Origin: Bradyrhizobium sp. G127
GTDB taxonomy: Bacteria; Pseudomonadota; Alphaproteobacteria; Rhizobiales; Xanthobacteraceae
Length of the DNA stretch: 64,000 nt
NCBI RefSeq assembly: GCF_021502575.1
Contig: NZ_JAKFGN010000001.1
Coordinates: forward strand, 558,001-622,000
Direction of reading: 5' to 3'
The notes beneath the pieces were generated by a model that saw only the letters and a list, made by a program, of their open reading frames with translations, made no database searches and was not told where the DNA came from. This document shows positions 7,287 through 16,520 of the stretch, piece after piece (position 1 is the first letter of the stretch; every line of letters starts with the position of its first letter). Position numbers and translations under genes: made by a program.

Positions 7287-9326
7287 ATGGTTGCCTCGAT
7301 TAGATGCGTCCAAAATGGTGTTGGCATGCACAAGATATGGAGCGCTGCTTGGTGTGCAGTGATTGCCTGTATCCCCGCAAGCAGCGGATCGGCGGTCGCC
7401 GAAACACATGACATCGTGATCGAGCGTCATGTTGTAAATGTAACGGGACGCGAGCGCGTTGGCATGCTCATCAATGGCCAACTTCCAGGACCAATTTTAA
7501 GGCTCAGGGAAGGGGAAGACGCTGAGATCAATGTCACCAACAAACTTGATGAGAATGCGTCGATCCATTGGCACGGTTTGATCGTGCCACCCGAAATGGA
7601 CGGTGTGCCGGGAATTTCACCGGGATACGGGGATGGTATCAAGCCAGGTGAGATCTTTACTTATCGGTTTAAGGTTCGGCAGGCCGGTACCTATTGGTTT
7701 CATAGTCACTCCTCGGGCGAGCAAGAGCAACTCGGGATGTACGCCCCTCTCATTGTTGAGCCGCGCGAGCGTGAGCCATTTAGTTATGACCGCGACTATG
7801 TGATCATGCTCTCAGACTGGACGGATGAGGATCCGAAACGCATTATCAGGAATCTCAAACAGGATAGTAGCTGGTATAATTTTAACCGCCGTACCCTGGT
7901 CGGGTTGATACAGGAGCTCAGCCAAGCCCCCGATGAGGAAGCGCGCCGAGCGATCATTAATGATCGCGCGACGTGGGGACTTATGCGGATGGACCCGACT
8001 GATATCGCGGATGTGTCGGGCTACACGTTCTTGGTGAATGGTCAATCGCCGGAGCGGAATTACACTGCCTTGGCCCGTCCGGGCGAGCGGGTACGTTTGC
8101 GTTTTATCAATGCGGCGACGTCGACGTACTTCGATGTTCGCATTCCAGGGCTCAAGATGACGGTCGTGCAGGCCGACGGCAACAACGTGTCACCGGTGCA
8201 GGTCGATGAATTCCGTATCGCAGTCGCAGAGACTTTCGATGTCATTGTGCAACCAAAGGAAGATCGCGCCTATACAATTGTAGCGGAGTCGATGGACCGG
8301 ACCGGCTTTGCTCGCGCGACCCTGGCGCCGCGACTGGGGATGATTGGACAATTACCGGTTCATCGCGCTCGACGGCTCGTGTCCATGTCCGAAATGGCGA
8401 TGAATCCTGGGCCGACGGGAATTGATCGTGGCACGGTTCATCCGGAACAGGACATGCTGGGTCATGTAGCACCGCAGATTCCCATGGAAATGGAGAACGG
8501 CACTGGCGGCATGCCAAGGATGGGTGATGCGCCTATGACGGGAAAAAGCGTCATGCCCATGAAGCGCGGCAGCGTAGGGCAGGAGGAGAAGCGAAAGACG
8601 AAAAGGCCTTCTTCTAGTCCAAGCATGCCGGGAATGAAGCATGAGAGAATGCCGGGGATGAGTGGGGCACCGGCCGACGAAAGGGCGGCCTTTGCGCAGA
8701 TGCAAAGCGGAGGTCACGGCAGCATGCCGAGCATGGCTGATCAATCGAAAGGCAAGCCCGGCAACTCCACTCCTTCAGCAGTTCCGATAACGCCGGCGCC
8801 TGAGCAAGGGGGAGAGGATATGCCAAGCGTTGGTGAGATGGGTCAGCAGGCGATGCCCGATCCGATCACTCACGACACCGGAGCGCCCCCCGGCACAAGA
8901 GTTCTTTCCTACCGCGACCTGAAGCCGCTCAAACCTTATCCCTACAGGCGCTTTGACCGGATCATCGAAATCCGGCTGACCGGGAACATGCAGCGATATT
9001 TCTGGTCGATCAACGGGCGCAAATTCAGCGAAGCTGAACCTATTACCTTGCGTTTCGGCGAGCGCGCTCGATTCCGTTTCATCAATGAGACCATGATGAA
9101 TCATCCAATGCATATCCATGGTACGTGGATGCTTCCGGAAGTTGGAAACGGGGCACGCAATCCCATGAAACATACGGTCAACATCAAGCCCGGTACCACG
9201 CTGGATGTCGACATACCGGCAGATGCGGAAGGACCATGGGCCTTTCACTGCCATCTGCTCTACCACATGGAGACAGGCATGATGCGCCAGGTCAACGTGG
9301 TGCGCCGGACTGCGTCGACCCATTAG
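7287..9326 (+). CDS. copA: Copper-resistance multicopper oxidase CopA
   Basis: 679 aa. All four copper-ligand motifs are present: HWHG (94-97), HSH (139-141), HPMHIHG (606-612) and HCHLLYHMETGM (654-665) with type-1 Cys655. Between about 380 and 550 there is a long Met/His/Gly-rich insert with repeats such as MPGM and MSGAP, as in CopA/PcoA, which binds extra copper. CopA proteins oxidise Cu(I) in the periplasm. The N-terminus (MHKIWSAAWCAVIACIPASS from the second ATG at 7326) looks like a Sec signal and lacks the twin-arginine motif usual in this family. Start may be 7287 or 7326; neither has a strong ribosome site. copB follows after 9 bases. Confidence 0.95.
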   Translation: MVASIRCVQNGVGMHKIWSAAWCAVIACIPASSGSAVAETHDIVIERHVVNVTGRERVGMLINGQLPGPILRLREGEDAEINVTNKLDENASIHWHGLIVPPEMDGVPGISPGYGDGIKPGEIFTYRFKVRQAGTYWFHSHSSGEQEQLGMYAPLIVEPREREPFSYDRDYVIMLSDWTDEDPKRIIRNLKQDSSWYNFNRRTLVGLIQELSQAPDEEARRAIINDRATWGLMRMDPTDIADVSGYTFLVNGQSPERNYTALARPGERVRLRFINAATSTYFDVRIPGLKMTVVQADGNNVSPVQVDEFRIAVAETFDVIVQPKEDRAYTIVAESMDRTGFARATLAPRLGMIGQLPVHRARRLVSMSEMAMNPGPTGIDRGTVHPEQDMLGHVAPQIPMEMENGTGGMPRMGDAPMTGKSVMPMKRGSVGQEEKRKTKRPSSSPSMPGMKHERMPGMSGAPADERAAFAQMQSGGHGSMPSMADQSKGKPGNSTPSAVPITPAPEQGGEDMPSVGEMGQQAMPDPITHDTGAPPGTRVLSYRDLKPLKPYPYRRFDRIIEIRLTGNMQRYFWSINGRKFSEAEPITLRFGERARFRFINETMMNHPMHIHGTWMLPEVGNGARNPMKHTVNIKPGTTLDVDIPADAEGPWAFHCHLLYHMETGMMRQVNVVRRTASTH

Positions 9327-9335
9327 GAGGCGGCC

Positions 9336-10115
9336 ATGAATCGGGTCCTGCTGTTCAGCCTCTGTCTCGCCGCCTCTTTCGCACGGGCGGGTCTCGCCAC
9401 CGCTCAGACGGTTTCGAGCCCATCCCAGGACATTCCATATTCCGGGCTTCGCAGTTTGCCCGGGTCGAACTTTCCAGACCAGGCGCTGTTCAGCGGTGTC
9501 CGTTTCGACAAATTGGAATGGGCGGGTTTGGGCGCCGGTAACTCTGCCCGCTGGGATATGGAAGCCTTTGTCGGCAATGACTACGATAAGTTCTTCTTTA
9601 AATCAGAAGGTGCTTATGATGGCAGAAAGCAGAAGTTTGAGGAGGCTCGATTTCAGGCGCTCTACTCGCGCATGATCAGTTACTTCTTTGATCTACAGGT
9701 TGGCGTTCGTCATGATGTCTCGCCGAACCCGTCGCGTACTTATGCGGTAATTGGCATTGAGGGCTTGGCGCCGGGCGTGTTCGAAATCGATGCGGACGCG
9801 TATGTTAGCCAAAAGGGCGAGCTATCTGCATCATTCACTGGGTTTTATGATCTTTTGATAACGAACCGACTTATCCTACAGCCGCGTATCGACGTAAGAT
9901 GGCAGCTACAGTCGGTTCCAGAGTTGGAGCTCGGCAGCGGTATTACCGATTTCGAACTCGGCGCTCGGCTCCGATACGACATTACACGCAATGTCTCGCC
10001 GTATATCGGCGTGAGTTGGGATCGTAAGCTAAGCGAGACGGCGGCTATTGCGGAGCGCAACCTGAAGGCAGTCTCAAGCGTGAATTTCGTAGGCGGAGTA
10101 CGCCTTCTCTGGTGA
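9336..10115 (+). CDS. copB: Outer-membrane copper-resistance protein CopB
   Basis: 259 aa with a signal peptide (MNRVLLFSLCLAASFARAGL) and a beta-barrel core typical of CopB/PcoB: the opening DKLEW, alternating aromatic/hydrophobic strands, GVRHD and RYDITRNVSPYIGV, and an aromatic C-terminal residue (LLW) suited to outer-membrane assembly. It lacks the Met/His-rich N-terminal region found in many CopB proteins, so it is a short form; Met-rich segments occur instead in its neighbours. AGGAGG lies 5 bases before the ATG. It is co-transcribed with copA. Confidence 0.93.
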   Translation: MNRVLLFSLCLAASFARAGLATAQTVSSPSQDIPYSGLRSLPGSNFPDQALFSGVRFDKLEWAGLGAGNSARWDMEAFVGNDYDKFFFKSEGAYDGRKQKFEEARFQALYSRMISYFFDLQVGVRHDVSPNPSRTYAVIGIEGLAPGVFEIDADAYVSQKGELSASFTGFYDLLITNRLILQPRIDVRWQLQSVPELELGSGITDFELGARLRYDITRNVSPYIGVSWDRKLSETAAIAERNLKAVSSVNFVGGVRLLW

Positions 10116-10190
10116 GAAATTCCAAGTGGATTGAGTTTAAACGTTCTTCTAGAGGCACCTTGAACATTAAGCGTTCGCGGGATTTGCTGG

Positions 10191-10204
10191 CTGATTAGGT
10201 TCAA
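10191..10204. promoter_or_regulatory. Possible FNR-like box before the Csp gene
   Basis: CTGATTAGGTTCAA matches 8 of the 10 defined positions of TTGAT-N4-ATCAA and ends 43 bp before the ATG of the Cys-rich copper-store gene. That spacing leaves almost no leader if the site acts at -41.5, so it may be chance. Confidence 0.25.
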
Positions 10205-10247
10205 AATCTCGACGCCGTATCAAGCAGTTCGAACGAAGGTAGATAAC

Positions 10248-10703
10248 ATGATGGACCGTCGTCAGCTTCTCGGATCGTCTGCGGTTCTTGCCGCAGTCAG
10301 TCTCGCCGTGGGGCCCGTTTCGGCTCACGGACCAGATCATTCTGCGATGCCTGGAATGACTCCAGGTGCCATGACGCGGGAGAGCTGCATAGAAGAGTGC
10401 CTAAGATCCCATCGTATGTGCCTCGAGACTGCAAGGTACTGTACCGAAAAGGGAGAAGGTCATGTTGCCGCAGCACATATGGCTCTCCTGCTCGATTGTG
10501 CGGAGATGTGTCAAACCACAGCTAATTCCTTGCTTCGCTTTTCTCCGCAACACGGTGTCATATGCGGAGCATGTGCTCAGCTATGTGAGGCTTGCGCTAA
10601 GGATTGCGAATTGTTTGCTGGTGACGACCGGATGGCGCGCTGTGCTGCGACGTGTCGCGAGTGCGCCCAGCATTGTCGTGGAATGATCAACGTGAAGCTG
10701 TGA
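10248..10703 (+). CDS. Tat-exported Cys-rich four-helix copper storage protein (Csp/DUF326-like)
   Basis: 151 aa. A twin-arginine signal (MMDRRQLLGSSAVLAAVS) precedes a helical domain with 15 cysteines, most in CxxxC or CxxC pairs (47/51, 84/88, 106/109/113/116/120, 132/136/139/143). This matches the Csp1-type four-helix bundles whose core is lined with Cys thiolates that hold many Cu(I) ions. A short His/Met segment (HGPDHSAMPGM) follows the cleavage site. Tat export suggests folding, perhaps with metal, before export. It is the last gene of the copper cluster, 132 bp after copB. The family assignment is strong. Confidence 0.9.
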   Translation: MMDRRQLLGSSAVLAAVSLAVGPVSAHGPDHSAMPGMTPGAMTRESCIEECLRSHRMCLETARYCTEKGEGHVAAAHMALLLDCAEMCQTTANSLLRFSPQHGVICGACAQLCEACAKDCELFAGDDRMARCAATCRECAQHCRGMINVKL

Positions 10704-10786
10704 GTTGATAGTCTTTGCGAAAAGGCGTCGGGCTGCAGTGATCGCCTAACTGCCGATATTCATCGTGGCGAGCGGGGCTGTGGCCT

Positions 10787-12118
10787 TCAAGTCGGCACTT
10801 CGGACGACCCACATCCATGCATTCCGGCGCTTGGAATTTTGGTGGATGACGAAACGGAAGTGATCGGTCTGCTGATGGCAAGCAAGCCCTTTAGGCCTTC
10901 GCCGAAGCGGGCAATCGATTCCCGATGATTTCGAAGTTCGCTGTAAGGAAGATACCGTAAATTTAATTCAGACACGCGGGAGAACGCAGGTCGGCCAAAT
11001 TGCGTCCGGACCTCGCCTTGCCGATTATCAGGGGCGACGAGAAAGAGGTGATGCGCGGCGCCGCCTTCTATGCCGAGCGCGAGGTCCAGCATTCTCAAGA
11101 TGCCGGAGTAGATGCTGGTCGTATGCTCGACCTCAAAGGCCGCTGCGACATGTCCCTGGGTATCGATCCAAAGAACGTCGATCAGTTTGATGGTATCGCC
11201 TTGCATTGCATATGCAATATTGTCGGGCAACTGCACAAGGCAGCCGTCGCTAAGCCGGCCGTTACGGTAGGATCGGGAGGAATCATTCGAGGCGATCCAT
11301 ACGCTATAGCCCAGTGCCATTCCAAGATCCCGGAGCCATCCCTGGATTTCGGTGTGAGTGTGGTCGGCGTCGTGAGCGATAGTTGTCGTTGCCGCGGCGG
11401 ATTCGGCGCGGACCTGCTCGAGAATTGCTTTCCATGCATCGAGCGAGCCGTTCATCGCCTGCGGCGGTAGCGGATAGCGTTCCGTACCTAAATCGAACAG
11501 GAACGCAGCGGCCGCTCCTAAATCATTTGACAGCAGGCTCCGATGTTGGGAGTTCAGCGTCAGGATCCCTTTTCGCATCCCCAGATATTGATCCCACCGG
11601 CCAAGTTTGACGCCGGCATTTGTCAGCGCGTTGTAGCCTCTAACGATAGCTGTGTTGAACGGGGGCATGATCGTCGGATGCAAAAAATACAGCAGGTTAG
11701 CAGCAGCCGGCCCGAGGCCTTTGATTGCCACCTGCTCTAAAGTCCGGATTGCGTCGAGTACGTGCTCCTCGGTATCGCAGCAAAGGCAGGTGTCGAGGAA
11801 ACGACCGAAGGCAATCTGGTTTGGACGGCTCTCATAGATGTCTGGAATACGTAGTTTTGGCTTCCACATAAACGCGTGATTGGCACCTTTGAAGACTTGC
11901 CGCTGCTCGGCGATCGAGTCGAGCACCGTCTCCAGGGAGGATCCCCTATAGGCGTTACCGAAGGTGTCGGCCTTGATTTCCGTGATGACCTCCTGAAGCC
12001 CGCGCCGGATGGACCGGAAATTCTTGATCCTTTCTTCCCACAGGAACCAGTTCCGGTAGGTCCCACCCTCGTCGTCCCTCCAGTGCCGTATGAGGTCTCC
12101 GATCCAGATCTCATCCAC
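10787..12118 (-). CDS. Restriction-endonuclease-like protein with helix-hairpin-helix-like segment
   Basis: 443 aa, opposite strand to the copper genes. Residues 131-161 (AIKGLGPAAANLLYFL...) resemble the helix-hairpin-helix found in glycosylase and restriction proteins. The C-terminal third has a PD-(D/E)XK-like signature: Glu257, Asp314 in LIDVLW, then FEVEH (Glu329, Glu331), with Glu where many nucleases have Lys. No methyltransferase gene adjoins, so if it cuts DNA its target must be modified or otherwise restricted. Function is inferred from fold-level pattern only; it could be a solitary restriction or repair-type nuclease. Confidence 0.6.
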   Translation of the reverse strand: MDEIWIGDLIRHWRDDEGGTYRNWFLWEERIKNFRSIRRGLQEVITEIKADTFGNAYRGSSLETVLDSIAEQRQVFKGANHAFMWKPKLRIPDIYESRPNQIAFGRFLDTCLCCDTEEHVLDAIRTLEQVAIKGLGPAAANLLYFLHPTIMPPFNTAIVRGYNALTNAGVKLGRWDQYLGMRKGILTLNSQHRSLLSNDLGAAAAFLFDLGTERYPLPPQAMNGSLDAWKAILEQVRAESAAATTTIAHDADHTHTEIQGWLRDLGMALGYSVWIASNDSSRSYRNGRLSDGCLVQLPDNIAYAMQGDTIKLIDVLWIDTQGHVAAAFEVEHTTSIYSGILRMLDLALGIEGGAAHHLFLVAPDNRQGEVRTQFGRPAFSRVSELNLRYLPYSELRNHRESIARFGEGLKGLLAISRPITSVSSSTKIPSAGMHGCGSSEVPT

Positions 12119-12368
12119 CTACTAAAGCCCTTTCTGTTCACAACCCGCTGACCGATGCAGTTGTTCGCCGAATCCTTCAGCCAATTACACGAAATATAGC
12201 TGGAGGTTGTGATCCGCGAAACGGCCATATCTCGGAAGATCATCCAAGGACCACGAAATAAGCATCAAAAGCCAATTCTTTCCTCGGAGGCCTTATCCGA
12301 TAGCGGTGGATCTAGACCACACCCGGCCGCCTACCCGAGTGATTCAATTCGTGCGTGATCAGCATTTC

Positions 12369-13928
12369 TCAGGCGAAGGCTTTTTCTAGCGTGTCAATGA
12401 GAACACTAATCGACTTATCGTGTCGGGTGATGGGAGGGACGGGGCGCCTAATTTTCAGAAGCTCGTAAACTGCGGTCTGTGCTGCCCGGACTGAGTATTC
12501 AACAGTAAACACAACGTCATCCGGAATCTCAACAAACTGGCTAATAAAGGCAAGATTCTTGGAGTTCGAGGGGACCGGGAGTGGCCGATCAGAGCTGCTC
12601 CGTGGCATAAACATGCTTGTGATATATGGCATCCGGCAGGGAATGCAGGTGGACTTTTCGAATACCGTCCTGCTGAAGTTTAGGTGGCCACACAACTCGT
12701 GAAGAATCTCGGCGCCACCGCATTCCGACATAGGCTTGGCAACGAAATCACCGACCCGGTCAGGATGCAGCGCATAGCCCCAAAACACCTGAACATCTTG
12801 TGGCTGTCCGATGAAGTGCGGCTGATGATAGAGAACTATCGACATCAGCCAGTTCGAATCCTTGAAGGTGACGAGTCCGCCCGTTCCTGCGGGGTTGCCA
12901 GAAAATGCTTCCATCTGGTCGAAGAATGTTCGATCACGACATGTGACCGTGAAAGATGCCCAATAGGACTCTGGAATTGAGGTGTTAAATGCGGCGGGAT
13001 TGCCGAACTCCGGTCGCCTCGCAGCGATCTTCTCCCACAACTCCCATCCGCGGCTATCGGCCTTGGTCAGTTGTCCCGGAGGCCTTGTCATTGAACCGAG
13101 ACTCGATGCATCTGTCATCGAACCATTCTGGAAGAATGCAAGGTCATCGTCATCGAGAAAAACGATTGTGTCGTTTCCATTCTGATCCAGAACGAGGTGC
13201 TTTACAGAGATTTTGTCGCCATCTTCTTCAAGTCTCATATCGGTCACCCGCGTGTTCCGAACGAACTGGACGTCCTGCTTTTCCAACCAAGTCATTAAGG
13301 GACGGACGATTGCATCGTATTGATTGTAAACAGTTCGCTTCACGCCGCCGAGCGTTTCGATACGTGGAAACTCGTTCATGAAGCGATGAAGATAGCGCTT
13401 CAGTTCGACGGCACTGTGCCAAGGCTGAAAAGCGAAGGTCGTTTGCCACATATACCAGAAGTTCGTTTGAAAGAATGATGGAGACAGCCAGTCTGTGATT
13501 CGGCTCTTGCCGAGTTTTTCCTCCGAAGCTTCAGACAGTCTAACTAATTCCATCCGGTCGCGCATTGTGAACCCCATCGTCGACACATCCACTTTGAAGC
13601 GGTTACGATCGACGAGGCGAGCCCGTGAATGTGATTTATGCTGGAGATTGAATGCCACGGTTTCATCGCGGACTGATTGGCTTGGATGCTCTAGGGAGAG
13701 AATGCTCGATAGAAGGTCCCACGTGCATTCATAGTGATCTGTTGTTAGCATGCGGCCACCGCGAAGCGAATATGAACCGTCGGCAAGTTGAGTGCCGTCC
13801 AAACTCCCGCCAAGCGTCGGCAACTCTTCGTAAATTATGATATTCCGCCCGTCGACCCCGCCGTCGCGGATTAAGAAGGCCGCTCCCGCGAGCGATCCGA
13901 CGCCACTGCCGATGAAATATGCTTTCAT
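12369..13928 (-). CDS. ohyA: Oleate hydratase (67-kDa myosin-cross-reactive-antigen family)
   Basis: 519 aa flavoprotein. The N-terminus MKAYFIGSGVGSLAGAAFLI carries the FAD-binding GxGxxxxxG motif; RGGRMLTTDHYECTWDLLSS is the family's conserved active-site block, and SWxMGFTMRDR-type and FQPWHSAVE segments follow. These enzymes add water to the cis double bond of unsaturated fatty acids and often protect cells against toxic free fatty acids. Start chosen at the ATG at 13928 (ATGGGG six bases upstream); an upstream in-frame extension to 14081 has no conserved residues. No linked fatty-acid genes are nearby. Confidence 0.9.
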   Translation of the reverse strand: MKAYFIGSGVGSLAGAAFLIRDGGVDGRNIIIYEELPTLGGSLDGTQLADGSYSLRGGRMLTTDHYECTWDLLSSILSLEHPSQSVRDETVAFNLQHKSHSRARLVDRNRFKVDVSTMGFTMRDRMELVRLSEASEEKLGKSRITDWLSPSFFQTNFWYMWQTTFAFQPWHSAVELKRYLHRFMNEFPRIETLGGVKRTVYNQYDAIVRPLMTWLEKQDVQFVRNTRVTDMRLEEDGDKISVKHLVLDQNGNDTIVFLDDDDLAFFQNGSMTDASSLGSMTRPPGQLTKADSRGWELWEKIAARRPEFGNPAAFNTSIPESYWASFTVTCRDRTFFDQMEAFSGNPAGTGGLVTFKDSNWLMSIVLYHQPHFIGQPQDVQVFWGYALHPDRVGDFVAKPMSECGGAEILHELCGHLNFSRTVFEKSTCIPCRMPYITSMFMPRSSSDRPLPVPSNSKNLAFISQFVEIPDDVVFTVEYSVRAAQTAVYELLKIRRPVPPITRHDKSISVLIDTLEKAFA

Positions 13929-14714
13929 AAAAGCCCCATCTTTGCCGAATTTTATATTGAAGTTTCGCTCTGATAAATCACGCGGACTCTCGGAAGATTG
14001 AGCTAGATCATAATTGTGACGGTTGATGCGCGAGCAATTGTTCGGCATCGATCTCGCGAGTAGAAATCTCTGACCGCCCACGCGCTCACTATGCGACAGT
14101 GTCAGGGTAGCATGGATTAAGTTCCGCCCCCAGCAGACGCTAGGCAGACGAAGCTTGCTCTCCGCTACACGGATCCGAACTATTTGATGTGTTTAGTGCT
14201 GAGCATGGCGATTTAGATCCTTTCGGAAAAGAAAACCGATAATTTGGGATTGGCGTATATCCGTCGATTGCCAACGCCAATGCTTTGTCGTTGATCGAGG
14301 CGAAGCGTCGTTACGAATAGATCGTTGGCGAATATGGAAATTGAACCCGCACCGACGGTCCCTCTCGATTTAACTCAACACCGCACTTGGTTCGAGAACT
14401 TATCCGCGAGAAATTCCTTGTTCACAAACCGCCGGCGAAGATGATCGTAAGGGCCGGCATTGCTACGGTGTTCAGTTGTAGCTCCAACCAGCCGCCGGTA
14501 GCATCCAAATAAAATTCGTTTCTTTTGGGCCGGGTCGGTTGGTGGTGGGACTTGGCGCAAATTATCAGGGGCAAAAATTTCTAGGATCACTAGTCTGTTT
14601 CTGCTGGCGATGCCCACAGCAATGCGCAGACATAAAGCGCTTAGAGGGTGCGCGGGAAGTCGTTTGGAATCACTGCGCTTAGAGGGCGGCACTGTCCAGT
14701 AAGGGGGCTATCGA
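13929..14714. other. Gap without recognisable gene
   Basis: About 790 bp between the divergent oleate hydratase and MFS genes. An open minus-strand stretch at 14375-14692 shows no domain or ribosome site. No repeat, palindromic FNR box or insertion-sequence end was recognised. Confidence 0.35.
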
Positions 14715-15959
14715 GTGTTCGAAGAAACATGCTCTCGGCCGCTTCCAGTACGCGCGCGGTTTGCAATATTGATGGGCGTATTTGCCATCGCCGTCGGCTA
14801 CGGCATTATTCTGCCGATGCTTCCGTTTTTGATTGAACGACTTGCCCGCACTACGGACGCTACGACGCTATCGGGGCATACCGGCCTTCTGAGTGGAATT
14901 TATGCTATCGCCCTCTTTTTGTTTGCGCCGCTCTGGGGGAAAATTTCCGACCAGCACGGGCGGAGACCTGTCATTCTCTTAGGATTGATTGGTTTTGCCG
15001 GATCGTTGGGGCTGTTCGTGTTGGTGCAAAACCTGCCGGCCCTTTATTTTGGCCGTTTTCTCGCGGGTCTATTCGCGGCAGCAGTCACGCCGGCGGCATA
15101 CGCCCTGATTTGCGACCATGCTCCTTCAGAGGAATGGCGCGCTCACCGTTTTGCTCTAATAAATATCGCCGGCGGTGCCGGCTCTTTCGTTGGACCGATG
15201 ATCGGCGGCATGGTTCTGGGTGCTACTACTGGCCTCCTCACCGAAAGGGCGGAGGAAACATTCGTTGCCGGTCTTCTTGCTGCTGTGGTTCTAACTCTCC
15301 TAGGAGCATCAGCGGTGTGGAGCCTCGTTCCCGATGCGATAGAGCAGAACGATGTTAGGGCCAAGAAAGCCGAAAGAGGAGGTGAATGGTCGCTTGTTCT
15401 ACGTCTATGGTTCATCGTGTTCGTTACTGCGGCGGCGGTCGGGGCCTTCGAAGTAGGATTATCCCTACGAGGCAAACAAACTCTCGGCATGGATAAGTTC
15501 CAAGTCGGCATGATGTTCACTGAATGCGGCTTGGTGATGTTCGTTGTCCAAGGGATGGTGCTTCCGCCCCTCGTCAAGCCTCAAATCACGCGTTGGCTCT
15601 TGGCGCCGGCCCTCCTAATGTTGGCGGTAGGACTCGTCCTTGTTCCGTTGGCAAGCAGTCATATCGCCGTGATTATAGATATTGCCCTTGTCGCGGCTGG
15701 TGCCGGTGCCATTTTTCCGATCGTGACATATTGGGTGTCGTTTCATGCCGGTCAGACGCGGGGTGCTAACTTGGGTCGTGTAACCGGGGCAGCGAGTCTT
15801 GGGCAGGCGCTCGGCTCGACGACAAGCGGCCTGCTGTTCGATGTTTCGATCCTACCGAATGCCGCTTTTGCCGTCGCCATTGTAATCGTTATAGCGGGTA
15901 TCGCAGCAACTCTGGGTCTTCCCCGCATGCTTGCAGGTCTAATGGGCCGCGCCAATTGA
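14715..15959 (+). CDS. MFS drug/proton antiporter, TetA-like
   Basis: 414 aa with twelve predicted membrane helices. The loop 2-3 motif GKISDQHGRRPVI and the helix-5 antiporter motif GGAGSFVGPMIGG identify a DHA1-type major facilitator close to the TetA/multidrug group. Start GTG at 14715, preceded by a GGGGG ribosome site. Substrate unknown. It is transcribed alone and has no TetR-type regulator next to it. Confidence 0.85.
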   Translation: MFEETCSRPLPVRARFAILMGVFAIAVGYGIILPMLPFLIERLARTTDATTLSGHTGLLSGIYAIALFLFAPLWGKISDQHGRRPVILLGLIGFAGSLGLFVLVQNLPALYFGRFLAGLFAAAVTPAAYALICDHAPSEEWRAHRFALINIAGGAGSFVGPMIGGMVLGATTGLLTERAEETFVAGLLAAVVLTLLGASAVWSLVPDAIEQNDVRAKKAERGGEWSLVLRLWFIVFVTAAAVGAFEVGLSLRGKQTLGMDKFQVGMMFTECGLVMFVVQGMVLPPLVKPQITRWLLAPALLMLAVGLVLVPLASSHIAVIIDIALVAAGAGAIFPIVTYWVSFHAGQTRGANLGRVTGAASLGQALGSTTSGLLFDVSILPNAAFAVAIVIVIAGIAATLGLPRMLAGLMGRAN

Positions 15960-16086
15960 ATAGATCAAGCGAGATAAGGTTCAGTAATCTTCGAGCCACA
16001 TTTTTGAAGCTGCAGTGCACCTAAATGCAAGATAATGACATCTTGCTCCGCAAGGTTGGTCGGGTTGGGTTTGTCATCTCAAGAAA

Positions 16087-16401
16087 GCTCGCTTCGCTGT
16101 TAAAATTAATGAAACGATAAATCTTCACGACGTTCGGAGGCGTCTCGGCATCGCCCCGATTTGACCGCTTGTCATACTGCTGAGATAAGCGGATACATCC
16201 TTGAGGGTCATGTCCGCTGTAGCCGCTATACGAGAACTATTAGAAAGGCGGCCCAATGTTCTCGGGTTGTCGGTTCCTGGAATGCCCGCCGACTCATTCG
16301 GAATGGAGAGCAGTGCATCCGAAAGCTATCAGGCCATTCTCTCTGGGGGCCTCTGGTCGTCAAACATTTTCGCGTTTTATAGAAGGAATATGGCTGGTTG
16401 A
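16087..16401 (+). pseudogene. Decayed DUF411 metal-binding protein gene
   Basis: Three stretches in two reading frames rebuild the C-terminal two thirds of a DUF411 protein. 16087-16158 reads KARFAVKINETINLHDVRRR then LGIAP. 16159-16212, shifted by one base, reads LTACHTAEISGYILEGHV. 16213-16401, back in the first frame, reads AVAAIRELLERRPNVLGLSV then PGMPADSFGMESSASESYQA. The two frameshifts are one lost base near 16158 and one further change near 16212. The N-terminal Cys motif of the family is missing. DUF411 proteins are periplasmic, bind metal and accompany copper genes, so this is likely a relic of the same island. Confidence 0.75.
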
Positions 16402-16441
16402 GGCGGCTCTCTTAATTATATTGCAGGTAACCGTCACGTGA

Positions 16442-16455
16442 TTGTTCCAGATCAA
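16442..16455. promoter_or_regulatory. FNR/FixK-like box before the Cus-type efflux operon
   Basis: TTGTTCCAGATCAA matches 9 of 10 defined positions of TTGAT-N4-ATCAA. Its end is 65 bp upstream of the first small gene of the FixH-CusB-CusA operon, a suitable distance for a class II activator with a short leader. It may link metal efflux to low oxygen. Confidence 0.5.
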
Positions 16456-16520
16456 TTGTGTTTGCGGATTTGTAATGTGATCTGTCTTCCCAAGTCCGCG
16501 ATCTTATGTGAAATTGGGCC

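Noticed and set aside
14375-14692. Minus-strand open stretch upstream of the MFS gene
   Set aside because: No domain, signal or ribosome site; probably chance.
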